Assembly: GCF_022539315.1 (NCBI RefSeq)
Contig: NC_066313.1
Span: 67,459,934 to 67,523,933, forward strand
Source of the DNA: Serinus canaria
Lineage: Eukaryota; Chordata; Aves; Passeriformes; Fringillidae
Direction of reading: 5' to 3'
DNA length: 64,000 bases
Under the pieces are notes generated by a model, which did not search any database, was not told the DNA's origin, and was given only the letters and a program-made list of their open reading frames with translations. The translations under genes were made by a program, and so were the position numbers. Positions 1 to 13,392 of the stretch are shown in pieces. Position 1 is the stretch's first letter. The number at the start of each line of letters is the position of its first letter.

Positions 1-2689
1 AAGCTAGGGCAGATGTGCTGATCATAGCCAGCACATGGGCCCTGGCTGAGGACATGCTATCAGGAATTAGTCATTCTGATTTGGAAGCAGAAGCGTTGAT
101 TACCCTGCCAAAATTAAAACTTTACTTTTTTAATTAAGTGACCTTGCAGAAACATGTACAAGATGCCCTGATGCTAGAGTGTGTTGTTTTGAACGGGTCA
201 CCTACAACTGATGATGGAAATATTTAGTTTCTCTATCACTGCTCATCACTGCTAACCTATTTCTTTATTTTTCTCCTATTCTGTCTGGAACATATTTTAA
301 GAATTAAGAATTGAAAACCAACCACTGGCTTTTCTCCACCATATGATAATTTCTCAGAAAATCTTAACAGACTGTATTTATCTATTTATAATATTAGTTA
401 ACTGGCTGAGCAGAATTTTTTTTTTTTTTATCCTTACCTTTGGAGTACATTCTTTTCCCTGAAGCAGTTCAGAGTTCAGGTAATGAAGGTCGTTTTCTGT
501 GCACAGTGGATGAAATGGAGAGAAGTTAACTTTTCCAGGACTGTGGACCTATCTTTAAAAAGGACTATCTGCTTTCCAGTGTAGCTGAATGTAATACAGA
601 AAGCAAAACTTAAAACCAGAACATTTGACCATGATAATTTCTAGGGTAAAATGGACCTCAGAACTTTTCTTTTCCTTGTAGCTCTTCAAAATTGTCTATA
701 TAATATTACACAACCCAAACAATTACTAAACTTATCATTGCCCTAGATTTTAAATGTACAGAAAGCAGAGGGGGATAAAGGAGAAATTCACATTATTGAC
801 AGACACAGTCAAATGTGCATTGATTTTTCCATGGACTTGTCACCCATGCAATACAGGAAAACTGGCATAATGCAGAGCAGTGTTGCTGTTCAGATACTGG
901 GAATGCAAATTCCGATTGCTCTGTCAACACCCTCCAGGGGCAATTCATTGCCCACAGTGTCTAGCATGCCATGCATGGTTTTAGCTGCCATCAACTGACC
1001 CTATCTGGGTTTTCTGCATCTGAGGAACAAATATTATATGGATCTGTGGTCTACAGAGCACATCTGGTTAATAGGACATTGTAGGTTAGGGCTTCAACAG
1101 AAGGTAAAACTCTTGTTCTCTTCACCTGATAATAATGCTTATCCTGGCACCAGAAAGTTGTTTCTGTCCAGCTTTCACTTGTTGCTCTGATTTCAGAGCA
1201 CTTATAACTACAGGCACATTGCTAGGGCACACACAGCACAGGTCGAGAAAAAGACAAAACTCCATAATCACAGCTGTCCATTATGCTTGCCTAGATTATT
1301 ATAGATCTCATGAACATACCAGAGCAAATCTTACAGAAATTAAGAGAAAGGCTCGTCCTGAATTTCATTAACTCAATGCAGCGGTAGATAATAGGTTCAA
1401 AACCTATTTCCCAAGATATGGTCTTGAAGTTTGACTAACAGTATAATAACATTGCTATAATAATGGAATACTAGAAAGTAGAGGTTTTATCAAATCAGTC
1501 TGCAACTGAATGAATAAGTGCTTTTCTGACAGGCAGGCAGCACCTCAGCAGTTTTGGAAGCTTTTCAAACAGAAGCATTTCAAAACCTGACAGAAAAATT
1601 ACTTTAGTTATGTTGGAGATCTACTTTAGACCAAAAGCAAAAATGTGCTAAATGCTGCAGATTTTGTTTCAGTATAAGCAAAATAACAGCCATACTGATC
1701 ACCACTATGGTACAGAAAGCAAGGCAGTACTCAGGGAGATTTATTGATGCAATGTGGGAAATAGATATTACTCAATGTATAAATGTACTCAATAACAATA
1801 GAAATGAAATGTGAAAAGCTGAAATACCAAGTCCTTCAGATAAGAGCTTGTCCCATAGAAATAGTGGTAACCAGTATTTCTCTCATATATATTACTTTCA
1901 CTTTTGGTGTTCCTGTTCTGGCTAGAAGGGTGAGTGAAACTACCTCTGGAATACTTTGTTTAGGTCCAGATGCACCCCAAATCTCAATTTCATTACACAG
2001 ACTACGGAATCATTATCATTTTCACCTAAGAAATGAAGGGGCATGTATTTAAGAACAGAATATTTGCGTGGTAGATGATTTTTTTTTTTACTGGAAATGT
2101 TTATAGATCTTCTTATCCCAGATATTTGTCTTACAAAATCCCCAAGTTCAAGTCATGGATGATTCTGAGCATTTGATTAAACAGGCAGTGAAAAATTGAA
2201 AGAGACTTTTATGCACGAAGCTGTATCACATCAGGAATTATTTGGCCATATTGCCATGGCACTCTGTGAATTGTGAACATTGTAAGGCAATGAATTATTT
2301 CAATTTCTCTTTTAAGCCCTAGTGCATGCAGGAAAGCATTTGAAATCTGGTTTCTTGCACAGTGAGCTCTGATAGGTAAGTCATTTAATACAGAAGGGTT
2401 TGTCACTAAACAGCCCATAGTGAGCAAACAAATGATTCAAAACTTCACCTCCATCAGGGTATGGAAGTTAGATTTCAGACAGAGGTTTTAAGCAGCTGGA
2501 TTACAAATTTAGTGTTGAAGAACCAGTGATTTGCTATATGTGTATGTCTCAAATGTGATAAGTTGTTTTTTACCACTGATATTACCAACAAGGCAATACA
2601 CTGATCCAACAAGGATCGGTGGTAACAACACACTGTGACAAAGAAGAGGATGCGACTGAAGAGGGAGGCCATCACTTTTCTGTGACAAA
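1..2689. other. Gene-free AT-rich stretch
   Basis: I see no gene here. Open frames are under 90 codons and interrupted, with no recognisable protein motif or convincing splice pair. The only local structure is a T14 run at 416-429 and a T11 run at 2079-2089. Ordinary intergenic or intronic vertebrate DNA is the simplest reading. Confidence 0.7.
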
Positions 2690-3120
2690 TATCCTTGTTC
2701 TAATTCCTGGAGATAAAGACAACAGTGCAGGAGGTTGGGGGGGGATCAAGACCACCAAAGTGCCCTGAAAAGAAAGCAAGAGACTTATGTCCAGATTGGG
2801 GAAAACTTATCTATAAAAAGGTAACCCACAAAGCCCAGGTATGTGAGTGCCAAAGGACTATGAACACCCAGCTGGGCTGACACTGGGGCCAGGACTGCTG
2901 ATCTCTCCCCTTCTTCCATCCTTTCACAATCTCTCTGTCTCTCTCTCTCTCTCATTCATCTCTCTCTTTCTCTCTTCCTCTTCATTTTACCCCTTTATCC
3001 AAAACCCACTGCTGCATGCTTATCCTAGGAGGTCAGGGGCCAACACACCAATTTCCATGTCAAGTGTGACATCTGCTAATAAAACTTTGTAAGCCCCTGT
3101 AGTCTGTCTGACTTTTGTCA
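2690..3120 (+). mobile_element. LTR-like segment, possibly a solo retroviral LTR
   Basis: The block has the order of parts of a retroviral LTR. A TATA-like CTATAAAAAG lies at 2811-2820. A GC-richer stretch and a CT-rich tract follow. A poly(A) signal AATAAA lies at 3078-3083, with a GT/T-rich stretch ending in TGTCA at 3116-3120. The spacing of about 260 bp from TATA to AATAAA and a total near 430 bp would fit an ERVL or ERVK type LTR. The left edge (a TG near 2695) is a guess and I could not find a clean target-site duplication. No gag, pol or env sequence is next to it, so a solo LTR is more likely than a provirus end. A terminal exon of an unknown transcript is an alternative, because a TATA box and a poly(A) signal are not specific to LTRs. 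Confidence 0.4.
2929..2982. repeat. CT-rich low-complexity tract
   Basis: An imperfect run of TC dinucleotides, interrupted by ATTCATC and by TTTC/TTCC steps, lies inside the LTR-like segment. Pyrimidine tracts of this kind are common within avian LTRs and 3' UTRs. Confidence 0.85.
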
Positions 3121-5773
3121 TTCTTTCCAACCACAAGCATCTACGAATCCTGTGTTCCCCTTAAGGCTGGGAGGCCACAGCTGCTGGGACATGTTTTGGG
3201 ACACATAATGACAGCCTCAGATGCAAGAAGCAAACGTCTTTTCCCTTTGCCCCTGACCAAATACTCACTGAATTCAGGAGAAAATCTCCCACTAATTTCA
3301 AGTCATTATCAGTACCCATAAGAAATCATTGCATTTTGAATTTTAGTTAATGAATATTAATTATTACTGTTGTTGCTACTCCATGCTAAGGTCAAGAAAC
3401 TCATGCATAGAACTTTTCAATGGCCAGTCACTAAACTGTAAAGGTCTTTAGGGTGACCAGTTGGAAGAAAAACACTCACATTGTTGACTAAGTAGCATAT
3501 TTTGGCAATGCTGATCAGATAAATATTATATTTAAAACTGTAACAGGTTTACTAGCAGCAAAAAGGTTGAAAGAGGCTTTACATTAATTGAGGTATTAAA
3601 TATTACAGAGGTGATGACTCATTACACCCTTTCTGGCGCAAAATATGTATCAGGAAAACACATGGCTATATTTTGAAAGTCTTCAAAAGCCTTGTGGGAA
3701 TGTCAGACCTCTTTTGATGAGGTCATTTTCTGCATGTTTAGTACATAGAAGTACTAAGTGCAAATGAAAGGAGCAGATACCAGTCTTATAGAACATTTAG
3801 CCACAGAACAGCTGGCAAAAAAACCTCTATTTAGCGTAGTTTGGCTAAACTTTGGTTTTAATCTCAACATGAGGAGCTCAAAACCAGCTCTATAAAATAT
3901 TGTGAAGGAAAACCATATGGAGTTCTGAGTTGCTGAAAAGCACAGATAAACCTGCTGGCCTACATAAAGCTGATTAGCCTTTAATTCTGTACAACAGCAG
4001 TGCTTTAAAAGTGGTTTTCAAAGTCAAGAGCTGCATTCAGGTTTATGGCAGCTAAGAGACCCTTTTGGTTTGAGATGATGAAAAAGAATGGAGTCCCAGG
4101 AAAAAGAGTGTTATTAATAGAGCCCTTTTTCCACATCTGTGAAAGCACACCTAGAAAAGCTAATATCAACACAGGAAAAAGTTTTTTTAACTACCTGTGT
4201 TAAGCTATTTGTCTTAATATTGAAAAAACACAGTAAAATCTCCACCTACCAAAAATCATCTCTTGTCTCCCCAAATGGCTTCCTGTGCACTGAAAACCCA
4301 TTGTAATAAGAGCTGTGATCTGCAGTATTTAACAACTTTTAATTGGCATGTGTAAGCATAGACAGAGTTTTATTATATGAGTTCAGAGTTGGGTTCCATT
4401 GCTTGCCATTGTCCCTAGCTTTGGTGATCCTGATTGTCTGTTGCACATTAAAGCAACTCTGTGATTGGGAGGCTGGAATCATGTTCCAAGCATTGCTCAG
4501 AGCATGACAGAATAAGAATGGAAAGTTGTGTTTCAGATCAACACTGATGAGCAGTTTATTAAAGTATGAACAACTGACTGCTAATAAGAACACAGCCATG
4601 GCTTCCTGATGAATATGAACCAGTTAAATGAGTAACTCTTCTGTAAGTTTATACTTGGCATGGCTTATTCATTAGTCTGCAAGCAACTTCTTTCCTGCAT
4701 TCAATACAGAAGGTCTGGGGAGTTAATAAAATGAGGGAAAATAAAAATACCACAGAGCAATTCAAGCAGTGAAAGCTAAATTATTCTCTTGTATATTTTG
4801 AGACTAAGTGTTTTACCTGGTTGGTTGCACTCCAATCCCATTGACATCAATTGACATAGCTACAATATGTGTGGAAAACTGCACTGGAAGTTAAATTATG
4901 ATATGCTACATTGATTTTGTAGAACTGCTAATAAAATGCTACAAATTATATATTAAAATGCTTGTATTTAAATAACAAGGGAGGCCAGAAGCTGCAAATA
5001 TGTGCTATTGTCACCATGAGATATTATATTAGTGAATATCTTAGCAAATTCTTTTGTGATTCATGAAAGGTGTTTCAGATCATACTATAGATTTGAAACA
5101 CTGTCATATTTAGTCTTTTACCAAGGCCAATACAAATCCTAGCTCCACTGAAGATTCTAGAAGATTTTGCACCAAATGAGGTTGAGAATTTACTCAAGAA
5201 TTACTGAGCTTAGGAGGGGTTATTTGCCACTGTTTGACTGACTTGCCACAAAAGCCTTATTCTGATTAGTTTGCAGTCACATTCTCCAAAAAACAATGGC
5301 AGGAGGGATCCACTTTCCACTCACATAGCTGTAATGAAAAGCCTGTTTCATACAGTGAAAACCCTGATCTAAAGTCATTGTGAAAGGGAACTGGAGATTA
5401 GGATGTAGATGCATACATGGGGGTAGATATAGTGCTCAGGAAGATACAGAAAGCACCAAGACACAACCATCAGTGACAGCTCCCAGATAGAAAACATTCA
5501 GGTGGATCCTCTGAGACTAAAATGATATGAGCAACAAGAGAAACTCAAGCCTTCTGAAGGTCTGAAAAGTAAAACTGTATAAAAGCCCTTTGAGACTGCA
5601 AAACGTCATCAATAAAATGTAGCCCAGGTAAATCAGGAATTTGCGCAAGAGTAAAGGGAAGCAAAAATCCTGCAAGATATTTCTTTGTTTTGTTCTCTTT
5701 TTAATTAGACACTTATGAAGGCCACTGCTGTTATGACTTCTGAAGACATCTTAAGTATTTAAGAATAGATAGT
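3121..5773. other. Gene-free stretch
   Basis: No supportable gene or classifiable repeat was seen. Around 4833-4857 a short dyad-like CCATTGACATCAATTGACAT resembles the CATTGACTTCAATGG motif of old amniote repeats (see 43,980-44,040), but it is too short to classify. The rest is unstructured AT-rich sequence. Confidence 0.65.
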
Positions 5774-5907
5774 TTATTTTCTTTCCAACTCCATAAACAA
5801 AGCAGTGTAGGGATTTCTCACATAAGAATTTTCTTCATCTATAGCAGAAGGATGTAGTTTGGTCAACATAGCAATGGTGATTAGTGCCTTACAAAGATTG
5901 TTTTCTT
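5774..5907 (-). CDS. Possible terminal exon, unrecognised, low confidence
   Basis: On the minus strand a very good acceptor (a pyrimidine tract ending CTTCTCTTTTAG) is followed at 5907 by an open frame of 44 codons to a TAA at 5774-5776. The predicted peptide begins ENNLCKALITIAMLTKLHPS and continues through a NPYTALFMEL stretch to a final ERK. It has alternating hydrophobic positions that look like amphipathic helices, which is more protein-like than its neighbours. The frame also stays open upstream of the acceptor to 6040, and nothing there favours coding. A donor-like TTAT|GTGAGA would allow a shorter 86-nt internal exon at 5822-5907. I do not recognise the family. No upstream partner exon was found, and AT-rich DNA produces such frames by chance. 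Confidence 0.2.
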
Positions 5908-7137
5908 CTAAAAGAGAAGGGAGATTTTTCTCCCATTTGTTTAAGTTACTTTTAAAATGAAATACATTAAACTGGAAAAACATGTACTTCATCCATAATA
6001 CAACACTGAGATTTTTGAAACAGCAGTGGTTCCTTTTCACAGCTCATCTTTTGTGATTTGACTTTTACAGGCAGATAATTCTCACACCATTAGACTTTGT
6101 CTTTCTTACATGGATATGTAGCTGAAAAGATAACCATGAAAGACCTCATCCACATGTATTAAAACTGACAATTCATGTTTAAAAATGTTTCAAACTATTC
6201 TAAGATTTACTTGCTAATTCAGAATGTCTCTGTATGTGTCATGAAATGCCCGAGCAATGCTTGTGCCCCAAATGTGGGACAATCTATAAACAAGATCTCC
6301 AAAGTACAGCCAAAATATTCTAGAAAAAGAAAAAGCCCTAAACTTGTAAAATATTTCTCTTGCATTTTCACTGTTCACTCTGCTTCTCCTTTCGTGGATC
6401 TCGGTTTTTTAACAGTTATCTCTGCCAACATATGAAGCTCATTTTTTCCTTAAAAAAACAGCAGTAGAGATTATATTAAATTAAAATGATGGATTTTACC
6501 ATTGGCTGAAAGAAAAGAACAATGCCTGTCCAACAGTCACAATAAGGCTGCATACAAACTTCCGCCTTTGTGCAAGAGGACACAATATCATCACCTTCCC
6601 TGACTGGCACCTAAATGATACAACCTGTTCAAATACCACCACTGAGAGAGTTCTGAAAGAGTATGAATGTGTTTCTCTGCTGGATAGGCCTTGCTTGCAG
6701 AAAGGGAACATTCCTTCATAGCTTTTTATAGCTAAATTAAAAGAACATCTAACTGGCATATGAGTATGAGACTGGTAATAACAGCTCATAATCTCTGCAA
6801 TTCTACATGAATTATTTTTTCCATGTGAGGGAATCTTACTCAAGAGCAAAATCATTCATTGATCACTTAGCACTGATTAGTCATATCAGCAGTAAAGACA
6901 ACTACTCGGGATAAGGAATTTCTGTTTGCTGAACAATGAATTTAGATGTGAAAAGAAAGTTAAAAGGATCTGGGAAATAGATGTCTATCATGGGGATTTA
7001 TAACATTTCAGATTCTTACCACTTCTCTGAGTAAAATGTTAGAGAATTTCAGGGGTATAGGTCAGGAGAGACTAATTTATATCTCTGTTTCTTCATGGGA
7101 ATTCTGTTCTCTCTCACTTTAAATCACAGTAGTAGTT
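5908..7137. other. Gene-free stretch
   Basis: A 119-codon minus-strand open frame at 6496-6855 has no recognisable motif, no strong splice signals and an erratic composition, so I do not call it a gene. Nothing else stands out. Confidence 0.6.
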
Positions 7138-7169
7138 ACACACACACACACACACACACAAACACACAG
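7138..7169. repeat. (CA)n microsatellite
   Basis: About 15 CA dinucleotides with one CAAA interruption near the right end. It is an ordinary vertebrate dinucleotide repeat and possibly length-polymorphic. Confidence 0.95.
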
Positions 7170-10100
7170 AGACAAAAACCTTTTGTTTTTTTCATGCAGT
7201 AAGAATCCATTAGCCAAGATTAATGACCTAAGTCACAAAAAATCCAAATGTATTTTTGGAACATGAAACTTCTATCCCACTTTCTTAACTCTGGGCTTAC
7301 TGACATAAGGAAAGTTAAGGATCTTTAATTTTCTGTCTCCCCTTCTTTATCCACCTAAATTTTATTTCTAGTTATTTCTGATCCTCTGATCAGCTTTATA
7401 AAAGTTTTGCAGTCTTGTGCTGGCTTTCCCACTTCCTAGTTGTGTCACTGCTCTTTGTGAAGAAATTTCTGTAGTTTCTTTCTACTGTGTGAGTGATCAA
7501 CATGCTCAAACTTTCCCATGAGCTGTATGACTTGGTCATCGCTGATCTACCAACAAAACCATCTCTTCTTTTAAATTCAGCTCATAGAATTTTATTGAGC
7601 TGGTGTGGTAGCTGTGAAGAACAGTATTTTGCAGCTATTTTTTGTGCCATTAATAGCTTTCTTCAAGTTTTAGTAAATGAATCATGGGGTGTTCTAGTAG
7701 TGACTCAGAAGTCATCCCATATCATTACACAATTGATTGATGTTTGATGTTTAATCAATATATGATTTTTTTAATAAAAAAGATGAACTAAACAAGCAGG
7801 AAAATGTCTACTCTAAATGACTTGAAAGAAATCTTGCATTCTTGACCTTAAAAAAAAAAGTTTCTTCGAGTTTTTTTAATACCCTCCCAGACTGAAACTG
7901 TATTAACAAAATTTAAATCCAGAAGTGATAAATGTGAAATGATTTAGAAGAATGTTAAAAAAGAGAATGAGATATATGTGGGGTGAAATATTAACAATTC
8001 AGCAAGGAGCTTTCATGTGCAAAACAAAAAGAGAACTCTTTTTATTACCTATTTTGTAAGAAGACAGACAAGGAGGTGATAGTCCAAAAGTTGCTTTTGT
8101 ACAATACTATATTCTTACAATTAGATATTCTCTAAGTACAGTCAGCAAGTTTTCAATTTAAAAAAGAACCTACAAACCTGATACTTATTCTTTGCTGGCA
8201 ATATTGTGCCACTGTGTATATAGGTCTAGACTGAGACAAGATGTCTCCCTGAGGGTCAAGGTATCTGCAGAATGATTTGGGTAAGATCAAGGCACTTCAG
8301 TTTAACAGGACATTCAAAAGGACTTCTAGGAGGTTCTCTGTTTTATACTTGTGGAAAGGCTGAGGTTGCATAGGCATGGTGTTTTCCTAAATTGTGTGGG
8401 TTTCACCTAAATTATACAATGTCAGACTCCAAAACTACCTATGACCTGATCTAAGATCATTGTAATGAAGAATTGTTTGGAGATGCTGATTTGTGCCTCT
8501 GTGTAGTGTAGCTGTGTTAGCATATCTCTGAATCTCAAATAATAAGCTCTGCTTTTTAAAAATGTGGATTTATGGTCAATTATGTGTTGACAGAACTGTA
8601 CAGTTTTCAGTTTGGGCAAGTCACAGCTAAAGCCAGCTTGGAGGCCTATGGATCACTGTTTAGTCCACACTGCAAACAAACAGAAACATGACTAGCACTT
8701 CTGAACTGAGTGTTAGAGTTGGAAATAGTAGTAAGTGGACACCAACTACAACAAAAAAATTAAAATTTTTTGGACTGAAAAAACAAAACCAGTCTATGTG
8801 CAGCCCAATACAAATTCAATGTCTTAGGTACAGGGTATATTCTAATAATTAAGTAGTATGCTGCAATTATTTCAAAATTGCCATGAAGAAATGACATGGT
8901 AAAAAGAAAGTGATAGGTGAAAAAATGCTAGTGTTCCTTCTTTGGTAAATCATAAATATAGTAGTAAATAAGTAAATGTGTAGTAAAGTAAATGTGTAGA
9001 TGACAGAGATAAATTTTGTATTCAGTTGTTACTCTGAAACCTTGCAACCTTGCCTTTTCCTCTCAACAAGAGGGACTGCACACAGATCTTAAAAGATTAG
9101 ACCATCCACTCTTCACAGGTTATGAAAGAAGAAAAAGCTTTCACTGGAGTTTAGTAGGATGGCTGAATATATTTTTTGTATAGCTGTTCTGGGATTTTGT
9201 AAGTCTTTGCAATTTTACAGTGCTATATAGTACTCAAATCAGAGATAATTTTCTCACTACTACTTAGCTTATAAAAGACATAACATTTTCCAGTCCTAAC
9301 AATTTACAGGTGTAGAGGCTCCTGGAAATTATTAACCTTCTTTTCATAGGAATTACAAAAAGAGAGAAGAAATAAAGCTAATGGTTTAAAGAAACAAGTA
9401 AGGAAACTTCCCTTTCCCACATATCAAATTGTGGTGAAAGTCCATAGGCCAGTTTATCAACTTTGCAGCACCTCAAGGATGAAACAGTTATACTGGTTTC
9501 TTTCTTTCCAAAAAGAAGATACCTGTATGAGCAGGCAAATGTGACACATGGCCAATGAGAGACACAAGATATTTAAGAGGAACATTTGAAGACTAGTCTG
9601 GATGCTTTAAAATGCAAAAATAGAATGAGAATAAATCCATACTTTACTAATTGAAATTCAATTCTAATTTCAGTAATGGTAGAACAAAAAATCCCAAGTG
9701 ACTATCTAACTTAGAACATGAAAAATAAGGGGCTCAGTCAGGCTGCAAAATTGACAATATTTTTCTTCTCTGTGTTCAGTGCAGGATCTATGAGACCAGT
9801 TGTTGTCTAAATGTGAAGTGAGGGGGGTTTTGTTGTTATTTTTCTGCCTAAAGATGTTATAATGAGCTATCAGAAAGACTTGTCCATTTGTTTCTGCTCA
9901 CAAAGATAATTTTTGTAGTCAGTAGTACTAGACTTTATTTTGGAACTATAAAACTCATTAAAAGCGAAAGAATAAACAGAGCAATAGTAGATTTGCTATG
10001 AACTCTTAGAAACAGAAAAGTTTATATCCTCTAGAAGGAAGATGATATTTCAGAAGGACTGACTCAGGCAGTAGAAACCATAATAAATATTTACAATATG

Positions 10101-10715
10101 TCTAAGTACTGTTCAAAGTCTGTTTTAGATGGCTGCATTGTATAGAGAGTGATACAATGGTACTTGTGAAAGCCTACTCATATTCATAAATTTTTGCAAA
10201 GAAATATGTAATAATAATCACTCTGAGAACTGTGAGTATAGGAAAACCACACCCTTTATATCCTGCATTAATTTGATAAATAAGGAGGAAATATTCCAGG
10301 CTGATATTGCCATAGTTCAGGATATGCTATTGTGATCCTACCTGGATAATATTTCTTCATCTGTACCTAAGGTATCTGTTTAGCAACAATAAAGGTGACC
10401 ACACTAAGGTTAGGCTGTCTTTAAGCTAAATTAGCATAAAGACAGAAAGAGAGAGAAAAACCACTTCCATTTAAATCATAGCAGCATATGACCTTATATT
10501 GGTTATATTGAAGATTTAAAATAATAATGATAACTAATTACATGAGCTTGGACATTAAACTAGGACATAAATTTTGAGTTAAAACCTTCAGAAGAGCTTA
10601 TACTAAATGCAGATTTCTTTTGCTGTTAAATTAGCTCAAATCATTTGATGTGAATTATAAGCACTCTGAGCTTAAACAGTGCAAACAAGCCCTGAATGGA
10701 TCTGGTTTTGAAGCC
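7170..10715. other. Gene-free stretch
   Basis: No gene was seen. A 13-bp word, AGTAAATGTGTAG, is repeated at 8971-8983 and 8987-8999 (period 16), a small local duplication. A/T homopolymer steps lie near 7850 and 8755. Nothing else is recognisable. Confidence 0.65.
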
Positions 10716-10746
10716 CTTTCTCTCACATAAGCAATGTGAGAGAAAG
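10716..10746. repeat. Perfect 13-bp inverted repeat (hairpin)
   Basis: CTTTCTCTCACAT at 10716-10728 is the exact reverse complement of 10734-10746, separated by the 5-nt loop AAGCA. The flanking bases do not pair, so this is a short isolated stem, not the core of a miRNA-length precursor. There is no T-run after it to suggest a terminator. Its function is unknown. Confidence 0.9.
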
Positions 10747-11187
10747 CAACCCATATTTATTCCTTTTAAGTAAACTTCAGTTTCTCACTGGACCTCTATG
10801 TGTAAATAAAGTTCACAGAATGTGGCCCCCTGTTTCAATACAATATCAGCATAGAAATGTAAAAAAATTATTATATTGGACCTGAGAGACATTACAATGC
10901 CACATGGAAAAAATTCTCAGAACAGAAATATGAAGTAGCTTTGTCAAAACTACTGCCACCTCTAATTGCAGATCCCTGTTAGGAAGTTGGTTTAAAAGCA
11001 TGCACTTAATTATAGATAGCTATCCATGCAGACCTGTATCAGCACTTTTAGCTGGTTTTGTATACCAAAACTAATTTGTTCATGTAAACACAAGCCAGTA
11101 ACACACATTTATTTTTGAGTATCAGAGAAAGAATGTTTGTTGCTTATTCTGAAAAATGGCATTTGTGGCTCTATCAAAATTGGCAGA
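10747..11187. other. Gene-free stretch
   Basis: Nothing recognisable; unstructured AT-rich sequence between the hairpin and the microsatellite. Confidence 0.65.
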
Positions 11188-11201
11188 TCAGCAGCAGCAG
11201 C

Positions 11202-11248
<47 letters not shown>

Positions 11249-11250
11249 TA
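11188..11250. repeat. Composite CAG / CATA / TA / CA microsatellite
   Basis: A short (CAG)4 run passes into (CATA)3, then an uninterrupted (TA)n of about 11 units, then (CA)n to 11250. A staircase of related motifs of this kind is typical of microsatellites growing by slippage from point-mutated units. Confidence 0.95.
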
Positions 11251-13392
11251 AATGTAGCCCAGAAGAACATTATTTTTCAAAAAATTGTACTACATTGATG
11301 TGAGAGAAAAGCACGACAAACTAAGCATTGTGTATCTGTCATTTTGTAGAAATGATCATAAGATATCCTATACATGAGGGTTTTTCTAGATACATAGTTT
11401 ATGAGCAGATGTATGTATGTAGATTATAAAGTTCAACAAAATGCAGTTATTGTACAGAGTCAACATTGAAAAGTTAATTTTTGGCACATTCTGGACGTTG
11501 AAACAACTGTAACGTGGTTGAAGAATGGATCTAAATGAAATAGATTAGTCAGAACCTGATTTAAATTTTCATTTATGTCAATGGGTATTGAACATATTAA
11601 GTGTTTCCAGAATTGATTTCCAGCTGTAGTCACTCCATTTCATGATAAATACTTCATTTTCTGCAAGGCTTTCAAGGAATTCTAAGTTCCAATAAAACTT
11701 TGGTTCCCAAGGTAGAACCCATCTCTCATTTTGGTCCTGGGTTAAGCATTTTCAGTTTAGGCTTTTCTGCTGCCTGTTAATGCTTTGTCATGTTTTCATA
11801 TGTTCACCTAACTGAGGGTCATACTAGTTTTTGTTGATTTCCAGATAATCTTTAACAACCACAATTCAGCTGTACTCATATTGTTTTTTATCAGATACAA
11901 AGAAATTAAGAGCACCATATTTCCTCTAAAGAAAAGGTTCCCAGATATTTTGCTGGAAATTCTGCTTCGGCTACACTCTTCTTCTCTTTCCCCTGCTTTA
12001 TATGAATCAACCCCAAGCCACCGCCCCTTTCTTCTGCTCTGATGCTGCTCATCAAATTCCTTGCATCTTTATCTTTGTGACAGATTCAAGTTTTGAATAA
12101 AATATAAGATAATAAACCCAGGAGAAAACCTGGTTTGCTCCCATCCCATATGTTTAAAGTTAGATTGTCTTGCTAGTAAGAAACTGGTCTTCGTGGTTCG
12201 AAACTCTGTTTCACACCATTCTTGAAGCCTCACCAGTGTGTGCTCTTTCAGGCTCAGACTTGAGGCCTGAGACTAATTCTTTCAGAGATGTTTGCCACTA
12301 GTTGGGAGAATGGGCATGACTCATTTGCTTTCTCCCCACATATATAGCACCTTACATGAAACCTCATTTTACGAAAGCTGGCATAACAGAGTAGTGTACC
12401 ATAATCCACTCTACTCAAAGGTTGCAAATTCAAGACAGAGACTGCATTGATTTCTCATAATGTTGGTGTGCATTCACTTAGTTTCTTATATGTGGAGAGC
12501 TTATGCATTTGTCTACAGAACTGCAGGAGAAAACAGCCTCTGTTGTGTCACTCACCACAGGAAAAAGAACGTCCACTATTTATTTAGAAAGAAACAGGAC
12601 TATTATGATATCTCTTCATTCCTAAACTATTTTTTTAAATGCAGGCAGAAAGGTATCTATCCTTTCTTCTTCCTGCCCTAGCGACTGGGCTCATGTTCAT
12701 CACCTTATTTTGTGCTGCTAAGCTGGAAAATTTTTTCTTGTGTTTACATTTTGGGCATGCAGTCAATATCAGGTTTCACAGAAAGGTCAATAATACTTAC
12801 ACAGGACAGTGCATAGAAATGTCATTATGTAATATTAAGGAAATGTTACCTTTACTAATTAATGCATTTGTAATTGTAATGAGAAGAGGGTCCTGCAGTT
12901 CATTGCTGCAAGTGTGTTTAATAAGTATTTATTCCTCTCTCTCCCAATGACTGATTTAGTCACTTAGAAAGGTACAATCTTCCCAGAAATGAGAATCAGG
13001 AATTAACTGGATTGGAAGGCACTGGGAATGGCTGCTGATCAAGATTTCCTGAGGTTTCTGTTTTCAGAGTTACTGAGGTAAGAGTGGCATGACTCCTGCC
13101 ACAGAGTTATGTCCTTTAATACAGAGTATCACAAAGAAAAGGAATCTGGCCCTGCATATTCTATGACACTCGAACACTCTTCACTGGCCTTTGGTACTTG
13201 TGGATATGATTTCTTTTACATACTATTGGTTTAATTAAAAGATTTCTAAATGCAATGGAATGAAAATAAAAAGGTTTAGCTTGAAGGAGTTCAATTTATT
13301 TTATTTTATTTTTAATATTTCTGATGAGAAGCTTTTGATTCTCCTTGAATAAGTGCACAATTCTTGAATCCCATATCTCAAACTAGCTTCAC
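11251..13392. other. Gene-free stretch
   Basis: No supportable gene. Two overlapping plus-strand frames near 12.5-12.9 kb (73 and 103 codons) lack any recognisable motif. A short (TTTTA)n run lies near 13289-13312, directly beyond the 3' side of the possible minus-strand exon. Confidence 0.6.

Noticed and set aside
6496..6855. 119-codon minus-strand frame
   Set aside because: No domain, motif or splice support; likely chance.
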